Source: Siphlonurus alternatus
Lineage: Eukaryota > Arthropoda > Insecta > Ephemeroptera > Siphlonuridae
NCBI GenBank assembly: GCA_949825025.1
Contig: OX463788.1
Location: forward strand, 33,963,078 to 34,027,077
Length of the DNA stretch: 64,000 nt
Direction of reading: 5' to 3'
Shown one piece after another: positions 1 to 12,400 of the stretch. The notes below the pieces were generated by a model. That model saw only the letters and a program-made list of their open reading frames with translations. It had not been told where the DNA came from and did not search any database. Numbering within the stretch: position 1 is the stretch's first letter; the number at the start of each line of letters is the position of its first letter. The translations under genes were made by a program, and so were the position numbers.

Positions 1-1718
1 TAACTAAAATTATTTACTCAAAGCTTTATTTATTACTTTATTGCACGTATAATATTGAAAAAAAAATTTAAAAAAATGGGTTGCAAAAAATATGAATTAA
101 AAAAAAATGCATCAAGCCCACCCTGCATCAGCTAGGCCATACATTCTCTATTATAGTATTTTTTCATAATTTTAACCTAAAAAAGGGGGCGTGTCCTTAA
201 AAAAATCGCACCTGCGGCGGGCTATTGGAGGGCTACGCCCCTCAAACCCCCCAGTGGGCTGTTCTCAGTCTTCATCTTGAAGAAAATCCCCCTTGGACAA
301 ATCCTGGCTACGCCACAGCCACAAATTATGGCTAAATTTAATGGTAAAGTAAAAGTTGTTCCGGAAAAAGGTCATCTGCTGCTCTGGGAAATTTCAAAAC
401 TTTTTCAGGTGTTGTGCTGTTAGTGCACACTTATGGACGAATCCACAGAGAGGAAAGGGGGAGATGGATGTTACAATTTTTTTCTCCTGTAGCCCTTGCT
501 ATTTGTAGTAATAAGTTTGTACTACACATTGTAGGGTATAAAATGTAACACAAGTATATAAAAATCAAGAATCAGATTTTCCTTATGTTCACTGTACAGA
601 TGATTCATCTGATCAAACCCTATGTATGGAAAGTTTAGGGGTCCATGCAATTTTTGGCATTCATTTAAATGTATAGAAAAATGTAATCTTGATTTACATT
701 AGATGTTACATTCTAACATTTTTACATGTGGATTGTTTTAGATTATTTCTTGGGACATTTAGAAAAATGCAATTACACTAAGTGCTGTACATAATTATTA
801 CATGGTCTAGAAATTAGTTAACTTTAGTACACAATGATTAGAAACCATTATGTATTTACTTTAATTTCGACTAAAATAAATTTTTATTATTCTTAATTTA
901 TATGATTATCATTATTAATTTATTCTAAAAATGTAGTCAATTTAGGGTATTTATTATTATTTTTATTAAAATTTTATCGTTATCCATAAAAATATTCTAT
1001 AAAAAATGTATTATAGTACATAATACATACAACATACATAACGTGACGCCATTTCGTCGCTTCAGGATGTTCGTAAAACACATTTTTGAAAATTTTGAGT
1101 TAGCGGTGGTGAAATTAAGGTGGACACTTCCTAAACTCAGAATCATTTTCAAAAACGTTACTCTAAAGTTTTTCATAATTGTTTTTGGGCACGAAAAATT
1201 CAATTTCATGGAAATTACATTTTCGTCAAAATTTCAAAATTGTTTGATTTTTTTTTAACTTAATACATAGACACAAATTTATATCTTAGATTAAAAAAAA
1301 AAAATATTAAAAAAATTCCAGGGTTCTTTTTGGACCCTTCATTTACCCTGAAGTTCGCAAATACAATGTTTACGTTTACATTAAAATTGATGCAACTATT
1401 GCATTCAGCGTCCCCAAAAACCTATAAAAACATAATATGCTGCTTGTCCTATTCGATTATTTGTCTGTTGAATTATTAAGGGTCCTAAAAAAGACCCCTA
1501 CCCTGATTCTGCATTTTTCTTTATTCTTCCGAATAGGTCGACCAAGGTATGCTTTACTATGTTTCTGGGGGCGTAGAATCCAATTATGCGGTTACATTTT
1601 ATGTACCATGTATATTTTAGAAATTCAGGGTCTAATCAGGGTCAAAAATTGACTTTGGAATATTTTTAATATTTTTGTTTGAAAGAAGGTTAAATTGCAT
1701 TAGTTATTTTTTTAATAA
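1..1718. other. AT-rich stretch, no gene recognised
   Basis: No exon-like open frame with splice sites was recognised. Around 180-300 a G/C-rich patch (GGGGGCGTG near 184, CCCCTCAAACCCCCC near 238) resembles the interior of the hAT-like element at 11048-12192, which has GGGGGCGTGG near 11177. It is probably a remnant of the same repeat class. Confidence 0.4.
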
Positions 1719-1843
1719 TAGTTTTTTAAAAATACTTCCCGAGCTCTCAAAAATCTGAAAAAAATCAGAGTAACATAACTTTTCACTTTCTATCCAATTT
1801 CTGCAATAAAAACAAAATGAGGTTGATACTCCATTACAAAAAA
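1719..1843. repeat. half copy of foldback family B
   Basis: One arm of the palindromic family that has fuller copies at 2930, 15159, 48355, 49310 and 50090. It shows the arm order AAAATACTTCCC, TCTGAAAAAAATCAGAGTA, CATTTCTGCAATAAAAA-like sequence and the terminus GATACTCCATT. The opposite arm is missing, so this is a truncated copy. Confidence 0.6.
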
Positions 1844-1860
1844 TAATTTTTTCTAGAGCA

Positions 1861-1892
<32 letters not shown>

Positions 1893-2929
1893 TTATATTC
1901 TCCTATTAACAGTATTCCCAAAATACTATGTGTCAAAAAAAAAAAAAAAAAAAAAACTTTTTGAACATCAAAACAAAAGCTAAAGCGCCTTCTTAAAGGA
2001 GTCCTTCGGGGGTTCAATGACCTATTTTTGTTAAACACTAATCAAGAAATTCAATAAAAACAGCAAAATTTGCATATTCGCAAGTTCTACGCTACCGAGA
2101 AAAAAAATAGTAATTTTGTTAACTTGTACGTAGAACTTAACAGAGCGCATTTCGTGCTTTTGCCAGACTAAAGTGGTGGTTAGAGCAGCCTCTGTAAACA
2201 GCTATGTCACAGGTCAAAGCCAACTGTGACGTCACACCCGGTATAGTGTGTGGCGCTTATTGCAATAATGAAAACATTTTTTTAAAAAAATTTCATGATG
2301 GCTTACTGAAAAAATGCAGTGGTATAAGACAGAATAAATACATATAGTAAACATGTATTAAGAATGGTATGAATGACTTCCGGCTAGTTCCTTTAACAGC
2401 CAGGAGTCACCAGGACCATCACAATGATGAGTTATCTGCCATTTATGACGAGGGTTGACAGCGCAGAGACCTCGGATGTCATTCATGAGTTACCTTAATG
2501 CTTTTTCTGGACTTTTTGGGAAACAATGTGACAAATAAATATGCAATTAAGGTATAACCTGAAAATTTGTCTGTCAAGGTCACACCATAAAAAAGACGTG
2601 GCAACACTGTTGCACTAGTAATGCGAATCTAGGAGGAGTGGGTGGTGACTACAGTCCCTGTAGAGCGTTGCCAAATTTCTTATCGCTTACTAGCCTTATT
2701 AATAAGTTTTAATAACAATAAACGCCACAGTTCGAAAAATATGAAAACATTCATAAAAATGGTCCAAAAAATTAGCTAATCTATATAAAATTTAAAAAAA
2801 TATCTCGAGTCGTTTTCATGTAATGTTGAATGAAAAATTTAATATTGAAACGATACAAAATTCACATTTGAATAAATTAATTATAATTAAATCAACGGTT
2901 AAAATCTGAAAAAAAAAATAGTATTTGGA
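1844..2929. other. non-coding stretch, no feature recognised
   Basis: Contains poly-T (about 1861-1887) and poly-A (about 1937-1957) runs. An ORF of about 25 codons near 2425 has no splice donor. Nothing identifiable was seen. Confidence 0.35.
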
Positions 2930-3263
2930 CAATGGACAACATACATGAACAAATTTTATTGAAGAAATGAATAGTGGGTACCAAATTATGCTACTCTGAA
3001 TTTTTTCCGATTTTTTTGAGACCCGGAACTATTTTTAAATAATTATTGAAAGTCCTGTGATTTCAGTTGGCACCCCTGCAGCCTTAATAAAAAGGATAGA
3101 AACTGGACGCCTATTGACGCCTCCAGGGAGCGTGGCCGCACTTTCAATGATTATTTAAAATTAGTTCTGGGTTTCAAAAAAATCTGAAAAAATTCAGAGT
3201 AGCATAATTTGGTACCCTCTATTCATTTCTGCAATAAAAAATTTTCATGTATGTTGTCCATTG
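2930..3263. repeat. palindromic MITE, foldback family B
   Basis: The left arm begins CAATGGACAACATACATG and the right arm ends in its complement at 3263. Both arms carry the family B core (TCAGAGTAGCATAA, then GGTACC, then CATTTCTGCAATAAAA). The outermost 15 bases differ from the GGAGTATCGACCTC ends of other copies, so this is a subfamily. About 334 bp, non-coding. Confidence 0.65.
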
Positions 3264-3577
3264 TTGTAGGTCTACCAAATTAATTTCGAGAACATCTGTC
3301 GATACGACTTTTTTCGTCCAAATTTCTTAGGTTAAGCCTTAACATACTATCAGTAACAAAAGTCGCTATGCCGTGCAAGCATAGGGTTGCTTCCCCGAGA
3401 TTTTCGCATTAGATTTAGCATTGGGTGTACATTCTTATAGCAGTTACATTAAAAAAAAAAAGTGCTTTTTTGTGTCTTGTTTTTGCTTACTTGTAAGTTA
3501 CTTACTGCATTGTGATTCAACAATATCTTACTACACTTCTGATAAACTTATACTGTATTATATTAACTCTGTTCCAG

Positions 3578-6326
3578 AATTCAAGAAATCAAAGCGCACT
3601 AGGAAGGTAGAAACAGAAATGCTAGATCTGGATTTACTTCTAGGATCACCCCCAAAGAAGAAACCTTCAAAACCATCGAAAGAAGAAAAAAATAACAAAA
3701 ATGCTGATGGGAAACTTAAAAAGCCAGTTTATTCTTCCAAGTAAGATTATAAAGATATTTAATAAGTTTATATTGTTGAAATATCGCTCTGTGTTCTACC
3801 TGCTATATACATATACCTAATAATAGCAATACCCCTGATAAGTGTAAGGTTCAAGTATAAACTGATAAAATGTGATGAAAGTTGTTAATGATAAAAGGGA
3901 GATCAATTGATAAGCAGAATGGAATTTTGATTTTTTTTTCAATATATTTTTAAGCTTTAGCAACAACTGATTTCCTTTTGCTCCAAAGTAAAAGTGGTTC
4001 TTGATTGGCAGCTCACATCCTTGAACTTTTTTCGCTAGTAATTAATTTTAATAGGAGTGAGGAAAAGCAGAATATTGCTTGAACGCAAAACTAAAATAAA
4101 ATGCAGCTATAGTTAGTCATTATATTGCCAAAATGCACATTAATTGCTACCCAAAGATTACAATTTTTTATCTCTTGGTATGCTTTTAAACAAATACAGT
4201 ATGTTACACTAGAAAAAGGCCATAGACAATGTTAGCGCTGCATTTATGCGTGCAGACATTGCAGAAGTGAAAGCTGTGCAGCCCTAATACTTTAAATGTT
4301 TAAGATGAAATAAACTAAAAATTTGACCGAATGACTAACTAAATAATTTTAAAATTAAGTTCAGAAAATCTTTTATCCGACCCTATGTACTGCGCATAAT
4401 TTGAGACAGTAGATATTTTTCAAATAATTCCTAAATATTTTCTATTTATGCTGCCTGCCCCTATCTCTCATTACTGGTTACTGCGAGCAGTGAACATGGA
4501 TATGGCGGAGTGGAGGGAAGATAGGTACATTGTGTAAAGAAAAAAACCTTTACTTTGTAATTTTTCTTTATTATATTTTATACATTTTACTTTTCGAGGA
4601 TAATATATTTCATTGACTTAAATTTCTAAATTGATTACATTTCATCTCAATAGATCTCAGTAATTTCAATAATCTCAGGTACCTCAGAGTCATAGCATAT
4701 TTATTTTCTGTAATACAGAATAAATTTGATGCTCAAATTTAATTGCATGTGGTTTAAGCAAGTGGGCAACTTTTTCTCTTCCCCTTGTATAGTATGTGTA
4801 TTTATATTATATATATTCCCACGTTCACAGTGCCTAAAAAAAAAAAAAAAAAAAAAAAAAAAATGCATTTTAAAGGTTTTAATTGTGCCTTTAGGATCAT
4901 GCTAGAGATATTATACTGGAAGTATCAGTTCCAAAATGGATTGAATGTAAAAAGAGTCTCATGTGAATAGAAAGTTTGCGAGGTTTAATATTTTTGAATA
5001 TTCTTTTGTGCAGTGATGAGGAAGAAGAAGATGACGAGGAAGAGCAAGCAAGGACTGAGGCTGCGTGCCAAAAAGCATTGGAAGACCAGAGGAATCGTAA
5101 CCGCTTTAATCGGTTAATGGCTACCACTTCTACACATAATGCTGTAAGAGATGAAATTGCATTTCTACATTTAGAAGAGGAAAAAAGTTATTGCATTTCA
5201 ATTCATAAAAATTAATTATTAAATTACCAAATTGCAAGAAAAGTGATTGTGTAAAAAAAAAATACATAAATGTATAATTTTAATTCTTAATCACTATAGT
5301 TGTGTCTTTGATAGAACACAATTAAAGAAAAAAATAATATATATTATATATATATATAATAATATATATGTATATATTTATATATAATACTGTATATACA
5401 GACAGGGCCAGAAATGATGTTCCGATCGTACGCTAAATTTTCGGCGGGAGGATTTTTAGCTAGAAAGTTGAAATTTGGCATACATAAAGCCAAGGGTTGT
5501 AAATTTTTTTGGCATGTGTTAGAAATTTTTTAAAATCACTCTTTCATGCCTTTTTAGGGGTGGATTCACGATTTGCATTACTTCCTTATGAGATTTCCAT
5601 GTTAAATTAAGTTGATAGAAAAATTTTGTCCGATCAGCACCAAAATTTATTTCTAAGGGGTTAAAAACACGCTAAATCTAACAGTGTAATTTAAAATGTG
5701 ATAAAAACAACCCTTAATAAGATATTGACCATTATTACATTAAAAAATGGATGCATCCTAATTTTGACATCACCATTGAAACGAGCTAATTCTTTTAACC
5801 TAGAAAACACCTCTGAATTTTTTAAATCGGAGTTAGTTAAGGATTTCAACATTAGGGGTAAAAATACCAACCCCTAAAAATTAAATCCTTAAGTAACTCC
5901 GATTTAAAAAATTCAAAGGTGTTTTCTGGGGTAAAAAAATCAGCTCGTTTCAACGGTAATGTAAAAATTAGGATGCAATCATTTTTTAATGCAATAAAGG
6001 TCGATATCTCGTTAGGGGTTGTTTTTATCACATTTTAAATCACACCATTAGATTCAACGTGTAAAAACCCCTAGAAATAAAATTTGGTGCTGATCAGACA
6101 AAATTTTTCTATCGACTTAATTTAACATGGAAATCCCATAAGGAAGTAATGCAAATCGTAAATCCACCCCTAAAAAGGTATGAAAGAGTGATTTTAAAAA
6201 AATTCTAACACATGTCAAAAAAACTTACAACCCTTGGCTTTATGTATGCCAAATTTTAACTTTCTAGCTGAAAGTCCTCCCGCCGAAAATTTAGCGTACG
6301 ATCGGAACACCATTTCTGGCCCAGTC

Positions 6327-6413
<87 letters not shown>

Positions 6414-6426
6414 GTATATGTATATG

Positions 6427-6485
<59 letters not shown>

Positions 6486-9400
6486 ATATATATTTATATA
6501 TATATTTATATATTATATATATACTATACTGTTGTGTGCTGTGCTCTTCCTCCCCCCCCCCCCCCCCTTCTTCGTCCCCCGATCTTCCCCCTTTCTCCTC
6601 CATTTATTTTTGACTAAAAACTCGAAGTAAAATTAGTGTATCCATATAGTACCTACATTAATAGCAAGAAGTTTTTTCCATATCATAAGTAATGTTTTGT
6701 TGCTTCTTTTCAGGGAACAAATCTTTTATTTTACTTGGCTTTGAATAAACACAGAGAGCAATATGTAGCCAATGCCAGTACAGATTCACTAGATGTAGTG
6801 GACGATGAAAATGTGGAAAGTTCTGTATGGATAAAGTGGCGATTTTCTAAAATGATGAAATTTCAACTGAAAAAGGTAAAGTTCACTAAACTTTTAAAGG
6901 GGCATTCACAAAGCCTTAAGGCCACATTTAAGGCTCAATAATTTAAGACCAGAAATTTTGGGTCTAAAAACACGTCTAAAATCAAGCTTTAAATTATTGA
7001 GCCTTAAGACTTTGTGAATGCCCCTTATAATGTTGGTAAATTATTAAGGACAAAGCATACCACTAAACATATCACTAAGCCTTTAAGGGTAAGGTAGCAC
7101 ATTAAAATTATGGAAATATTTAAAATGTTCTCCTCTACATCGCCTATATCAGTAGCTAAAATATCAGGTATACAAATTCGAGCTAGTTTTTTAGTTATGA
7201 ATTTTTAAAGTTTACTACTTTAACATGGAGAAATGGAACTTCCATATGTTAAATTAGTCAACTTTAAAAATTCATAATTTAAAAACTAGCTCGAATTTGT
7301 ATACCTGATATTTTAGCTACCTACTGATGGGAGATGCAGAGGAGAACATTTTAATTTTTTTTCATAATTTTCATGTGTGGTATTTGTTGTGACATTGGGC
7401 GTGTTATCTTCCCCTTAATGTTGGTAAATTAAGCAATTAAGCAATGAGGAATTAGAATCAAAAAATTTTATTAGCTTAATCGAAAGAAGGGGTAAAAATA
7501 TGACGTTGTGAATTTTTTCAGATTTTTTTGTGACCTATAACTAATTTTAATTAATTAATTAAGTTGCATTATTTTGAGAGTGCCGCCTCTCGTGACGCCT
7601 CTGACGTCACACCATTCTTGTACTTTTGCACTATAGATGAGATTAGGTGAGAACATGCAGGTATGAAAATCAAAATGGCTGGCGCCACGTTTGAAATTCC
7701 CCGCTTCAAATTTTTGAAGTTTTAATGTGGGTTACGTTTGATCAATTTTAGCTTTATTTTGTTCGCATACCACTGAAAAATATGGTTGAAATATGATTTA
7801 AAACTTCTATATCGTGCTCTAACATTGTTTAATTAATACATAAAAAGTAGAAAATTATGAGAGACTAACTTCTTACATCAAATTAGTTTGCTTTCTTCCT
7901 TTAAATAAAATAATTTACTGAAATTTGGTGTGCTAGTGGGTTAGCCCAGTGGTAAACGCATCAGACTTCAAATCTCGTGGTTGCGGGTTCGATTCTTTCT
8001 TCCTGCGAGTTTTTATAAATACATTTTTTTTCTTTAATTTTAATATATTTATGAATTCTAAATTTATAAAATGTGGTTAAAATATGGTTTACAGCTACTA
8101 TCAATCGTAAATGATAATTTTTTAATAGTAAAGAGAGCTAGGGAACAATATTATAAAAAATTACTTCACTTTTATATACGTTCAAATAAAACATTTTTCA
8201 CACTGTGTCCCAAAGCTTGTTGTGGCACAGTGGCGAAGACGCAGAGCTCGTACTCTTGTGGTGGAGAGTTTGATTCTTCACGTCGAAGGAGTTTTTAAAC
8301 TTGACACTTTTCTTTCCTTTAATTTAGTTTAACTTAATTAAAGAAAATTTTTCCGCCACTGTGCCACGCTAATTAAGCTTTGAGCCTCGGTAAGAAAAAT
8401 GTTTTATTGGAACGCGAAAAAGTGAAGTAATTTTTTATTAATATTGTTCCCTCTCTTTACTATTAAAAAGTTATCAATTACGATTGATAGTAGCTGTAAA
8501 CCATAATTTAACCCAGTGATGTTAGTCCTCGCATATTCGCGGGCAATCTGCGGCCGCATATGCGCGCATATTCGCGAATATTGAAATTTGACTTTCCCGC
8601 CACAAAAATAGCAATTTTAGACTGGTTAAAGCTACAGTAAATGCTACAGAGAGTATTTTCTTATTTTTCTTGGTATAATCCCTTGCCTAATTAGTGTTTG
8701 GATTAAATTAGAGTTAATTAATCATGGAATTAAAGCAATCGGCCCTTTCGGCTACCGAGGTGCTCTCGTGATTTTATTGCGCGCGGCCGCCATCTTGAAA
8801 GTATCTTTCGCGCATATGCGCGCATTTGCGCGCATATTCGCATGCGCATATTCGCGGACCAATCTGCGCGCGAATTTCACATCACTGATTTAACCACATT
8901 TTATAAATTTAGAATTCATAAATATATTAAAATTAAAGAAAAAAAAATGTATTTATAAAAACTCGCCGGAAGAAAGAATCGAACCCGCAACCACGATATT
9001 TGAAGTCTGATGCGTTTACCACTGAGCTAACCCACTAGCACACCAAATTTCAGCAAATTATTTTATTTAAAGGAAGAAAGCAAACTAATTTGATGTAAGA
9101 TGTTATAGTCTCTCATAATTTTCTACTTTTTACGTATTAAACAATATTAGAGCACGATAGAAGTTTTAAATCATATTTCAACCATATTTTTCAGTGGTAT
9201 GCGAACAAAATAAAGCTAAAATTGATCAAACGTAACCCACATTAAAACTTCAAAAATTTGAAGCGGGGAATTTCAAACGTGGCGCCAGCCATTTTGATTT
9301 TCATACCTGCATGTTCTCACCTAATCTCATCTATAGTGCAAAAGTACAAGAATGGTGTGACGTCAGAGGCGTCACGAGAGGCGGCACTCTCAAAATAATG

Positions 9401-12400
9401 CAACTTAATTAATTAATTAAAATTAGTTATAGGTCACAAAAAAATCTGAAAAAATTCACAACGTCATATTTTTACCCCTTCTTTCGATTAAGCTAATAAA
9501 ATTTTTTGATTCTAATTCCTCATTATGCATAGTGGTCACTGCATACAGTTAGGTACAGAGAGGAATGCCTTTTACTTGGGGGAAATGGCCCAAGGCCTCA
9601 AATTAAAAATTAGTCAGTTTCAAAGAGTTGCTAGAAATGATGATCTACATTTGCATTATTTTTATCCATGTGCAATGCAGCTGCATGAGTGGTGGCTGCA
9701 AAGTAAAGGAGTAGGTGCTTCATTTTATTTTTTTATTTAATTATATTATATTTCCCTCATCAATAACATAACAAAGTCCGAGACAGGAAATTCACCAACA
9801 GTCCAATATGAACATTATATTCCTAAAGGTTGTGAGAGTTAATCTATACTTGCAAATGATGAAGCATCTTGAGTAATCTTGATGATTTGAAATGTTTTAA
9901 TAGAAAGTATGAAACTATGAACAAGATTTTCACCTACTTTAACTTGTTTAAAGAGTAACTCTTAGGAATTCTATGTTAATATTATCATTATAAATTCAAT
10001 TTATAAAGCATTTTTAATATCTTTTTGTTTAATAAATATATAAAATTCATGAACTATAATAATAGGAGTTAATATGTGAATTTTAACATCATACAGCTGT
10101 GATGTTAACTTTTAACTATTTTTACTAGCAAGTATTAATTAACAACATTATTTTGCTTTTAGTCGCAAACTTTCGACAAGATATTCAAGCATTATTCAGA
10201 GAAAGAGAATGTTCCAGTGGAAAGAATAAGTTTGGAGACTGAGAGTGGGCAGCAGGTTTATCCACATGATACTCCAAGAATTGTAGGACTGGAGAGAAAC
10301 GCAATATTGGGCAAGTACAGTTCCATATTTATAACTAATTTCTCTGATGTTATTACTTTATAAAGAAGCAGTTAGGTAGGCTCAAATCAATATCAAGATA
10401 ATTAGAAGGATTTGATTTGTTAATGTAGAATATGTTGACAATATATTTTACAGCTGCAAGTGATATTAGAAATGTATTAAAATTATCAAGAAATTATCGG
10501 AAAGGCTAGGGAGATCTGAGAAAGGATACATTGCAGTAATAGCACTTTTTTGCATTTTACATCTTTCTGTAATATGCTTGGATAAAGAAACGCCTATTAT
10601 TTGGAGAACTACTGCATACCAAGATATTTGAAAAAAATGATATTTTCAATTTTGTGACTGTTATAAAAGATACATAATACTATCATCTTCATGCAGATGC
10701 TCGCTTTTCCTAAACTTTACGACCTTGTTTTTTTTTTTTTTTTTGTTTTTTTTTTTTTTTTTTTTTTTTCACAACATTAATTTGGGGAACTGTTCTGTTG
10801 TCCTATACCATATTGGTAGATAATTAAGTGCTTTTTGAAAAGTGGCTATTTTTTGAGGTGATAGTGGGATCGTCTGCATATACATTAATGCATATATACT
10901 GTCCATATACAGTACTTTGTCGTCATCATTATCACAATTTATATAATTTGTAATTTCTGTTACATCTGAACTACACAGATTGTTGGTGGTTGGTTGGTTA
11001 CCAATGGCGGAACTTGTTTTTCAACATTGTTCACAGTGCTCTCTAGGCAGTGGCGTGCGGTGGGTTTAGCACGCAGTAATGCGGCGGCAAAATTATGGGA
11101 CTGGACACAGCAAAAAGGGGGTCCGGGGGGGCGGAGCCCCCCGGATAGCCCGCCGCAGGGGAAAAAAATTTTAAAAAGGGGGCGTGGCAGGCGACTTTTT
11201 AAGCATAAAAATAACACAAAAATATATTATATTTCGACGTTTTATACAATTCTAAAATCAATCACAAATAATTTTTTAAATCAATTTGTAAGACGAGTTA
11301 AATTTTTTGTCGGTAATGTCTTTTTTTATATCGATCGTATGACAGTTATATTCATGATCGATCAGCACATAATTAATATATAATATAATTATTTTCACTA
11401 AAAACAATACGTATAATTTTTGTATTGTGATTCCGACTATGTACAGCTGCAATACGTGAAAAAAAAATACGCATTTTATTCTCTGCAGTCTATTAAATTC
11501 TAATTGTGATCCGCGACGCGGATTGATCAGGATAGCAGTCGATAAATCAATATTTTATTTTCTAAGATACGTAATTTCTTTCAAATAATTTGTTGTTTTG
11601 AAAGGTAAAGTCAATTTAAGAACATGAGTTTAATCGTTTAAAATAATTATAGTGTGGATTTCATAATTGTGAAACTATATATTTGTTTTGCTTTAAAAAT
11701 AAGAGATAAAGTTTTCGAATCTTATATTTTTTTCCCCGGCAGCATATAATTTACGATAATCCACGAGGCAAAAACATCGGCTCCTCGATCGTCGTCGCTC
11801 CCCTCCCTCAACTCCCTCCCAGGACTGAAGCTCGCCCCCACCTCCTAAATCGGTAGAAAGCTCAGCTTTTTCTTTGATGATAAAACTATACGAAAAAACG
11901 GGCGTGGGAGGGGAAATGTAGATTCATGCATGGGGAAAACAAAGCTGAGTGAGTCTACCGCTTTCATGTAAGAGGGCGTCTTTGCTTTGCACCGCGAATT
12001 CATTTACGTTTTTGCGGTAAACGCTTCAATAAATTCAAACGAAGATTTTCACATAGACAAAGATAACTTATTTTTTTTTATTGAAATTTGACGTGATGAA
12101 ATTGAAAAAGAAAATATTTATATTCTTTAAAGAAAGCTCAAATTTTCCCTAGATGCGCCGCATCCAACGCATTAATGGACCGCACGCCACTGTCTCTAGG
12201 GCTCCTAATACCCAGTCTGCACGCCAGATTGTATTACAGATTGTAATAGTGACAGCTGCTTGGGTCTCCTTGCAACACTCCGTTTGATTGTTTTGGATAA
12301 TATTATTAGCTAATAAAGATAATAATAGTATGTTATATCTCTAAAATAGTGTGTGTTGTTGTCTTCCAGAGGGCTGTGTGCTGACTGCTGCCGTTGGACA

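Larger units (their letters stand above)
7443..9524. mobile_element. 2.1-kb foldback element with tRNA-like segments
   Basis: Arms of about 850 bp are near-perfect inverted repeats. The left end AATGAGGAATTAGAATC matches the right end GATTCTAATTCCTCATT. The subterminal part (TTTTTTCAGATTTTTTTGTGACC and a GTGACGCCTCTGACGTCAC box) resembles family B. Each arm holds a tRNA-like unit, and the spacer holds a second one. The right arm is interrupted by the hAT-like element at 8514-8887. No protein frame. It lies in intron 3 of NFATC2IP. Confidence 0.8.

Noticed and set aside
2412..2500. Short ATG frame with MMSYLPFMTRVDSAETSDV as a possible first exon of NFATC2IP
   Set aside because: No splice donor before its stop and no clear similarity.
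6234..6630. Long open frames across the (TA)n tract
   Set aside because: Tyr-Ile repeats from a microsatellite, open in several frames and on both strands.
7935..8012. Functional tRNA gene
   Set aside because: The T-stem and acceptor stem do not pair; only the promoter-like boxes and an anticodon-like loop remain.
9525..9740. Additional NFATC2IP exon
   Set aside because: It would break SUMO-like domain 1 between exons 6714-6875 and 10163-10310, which join in phase.
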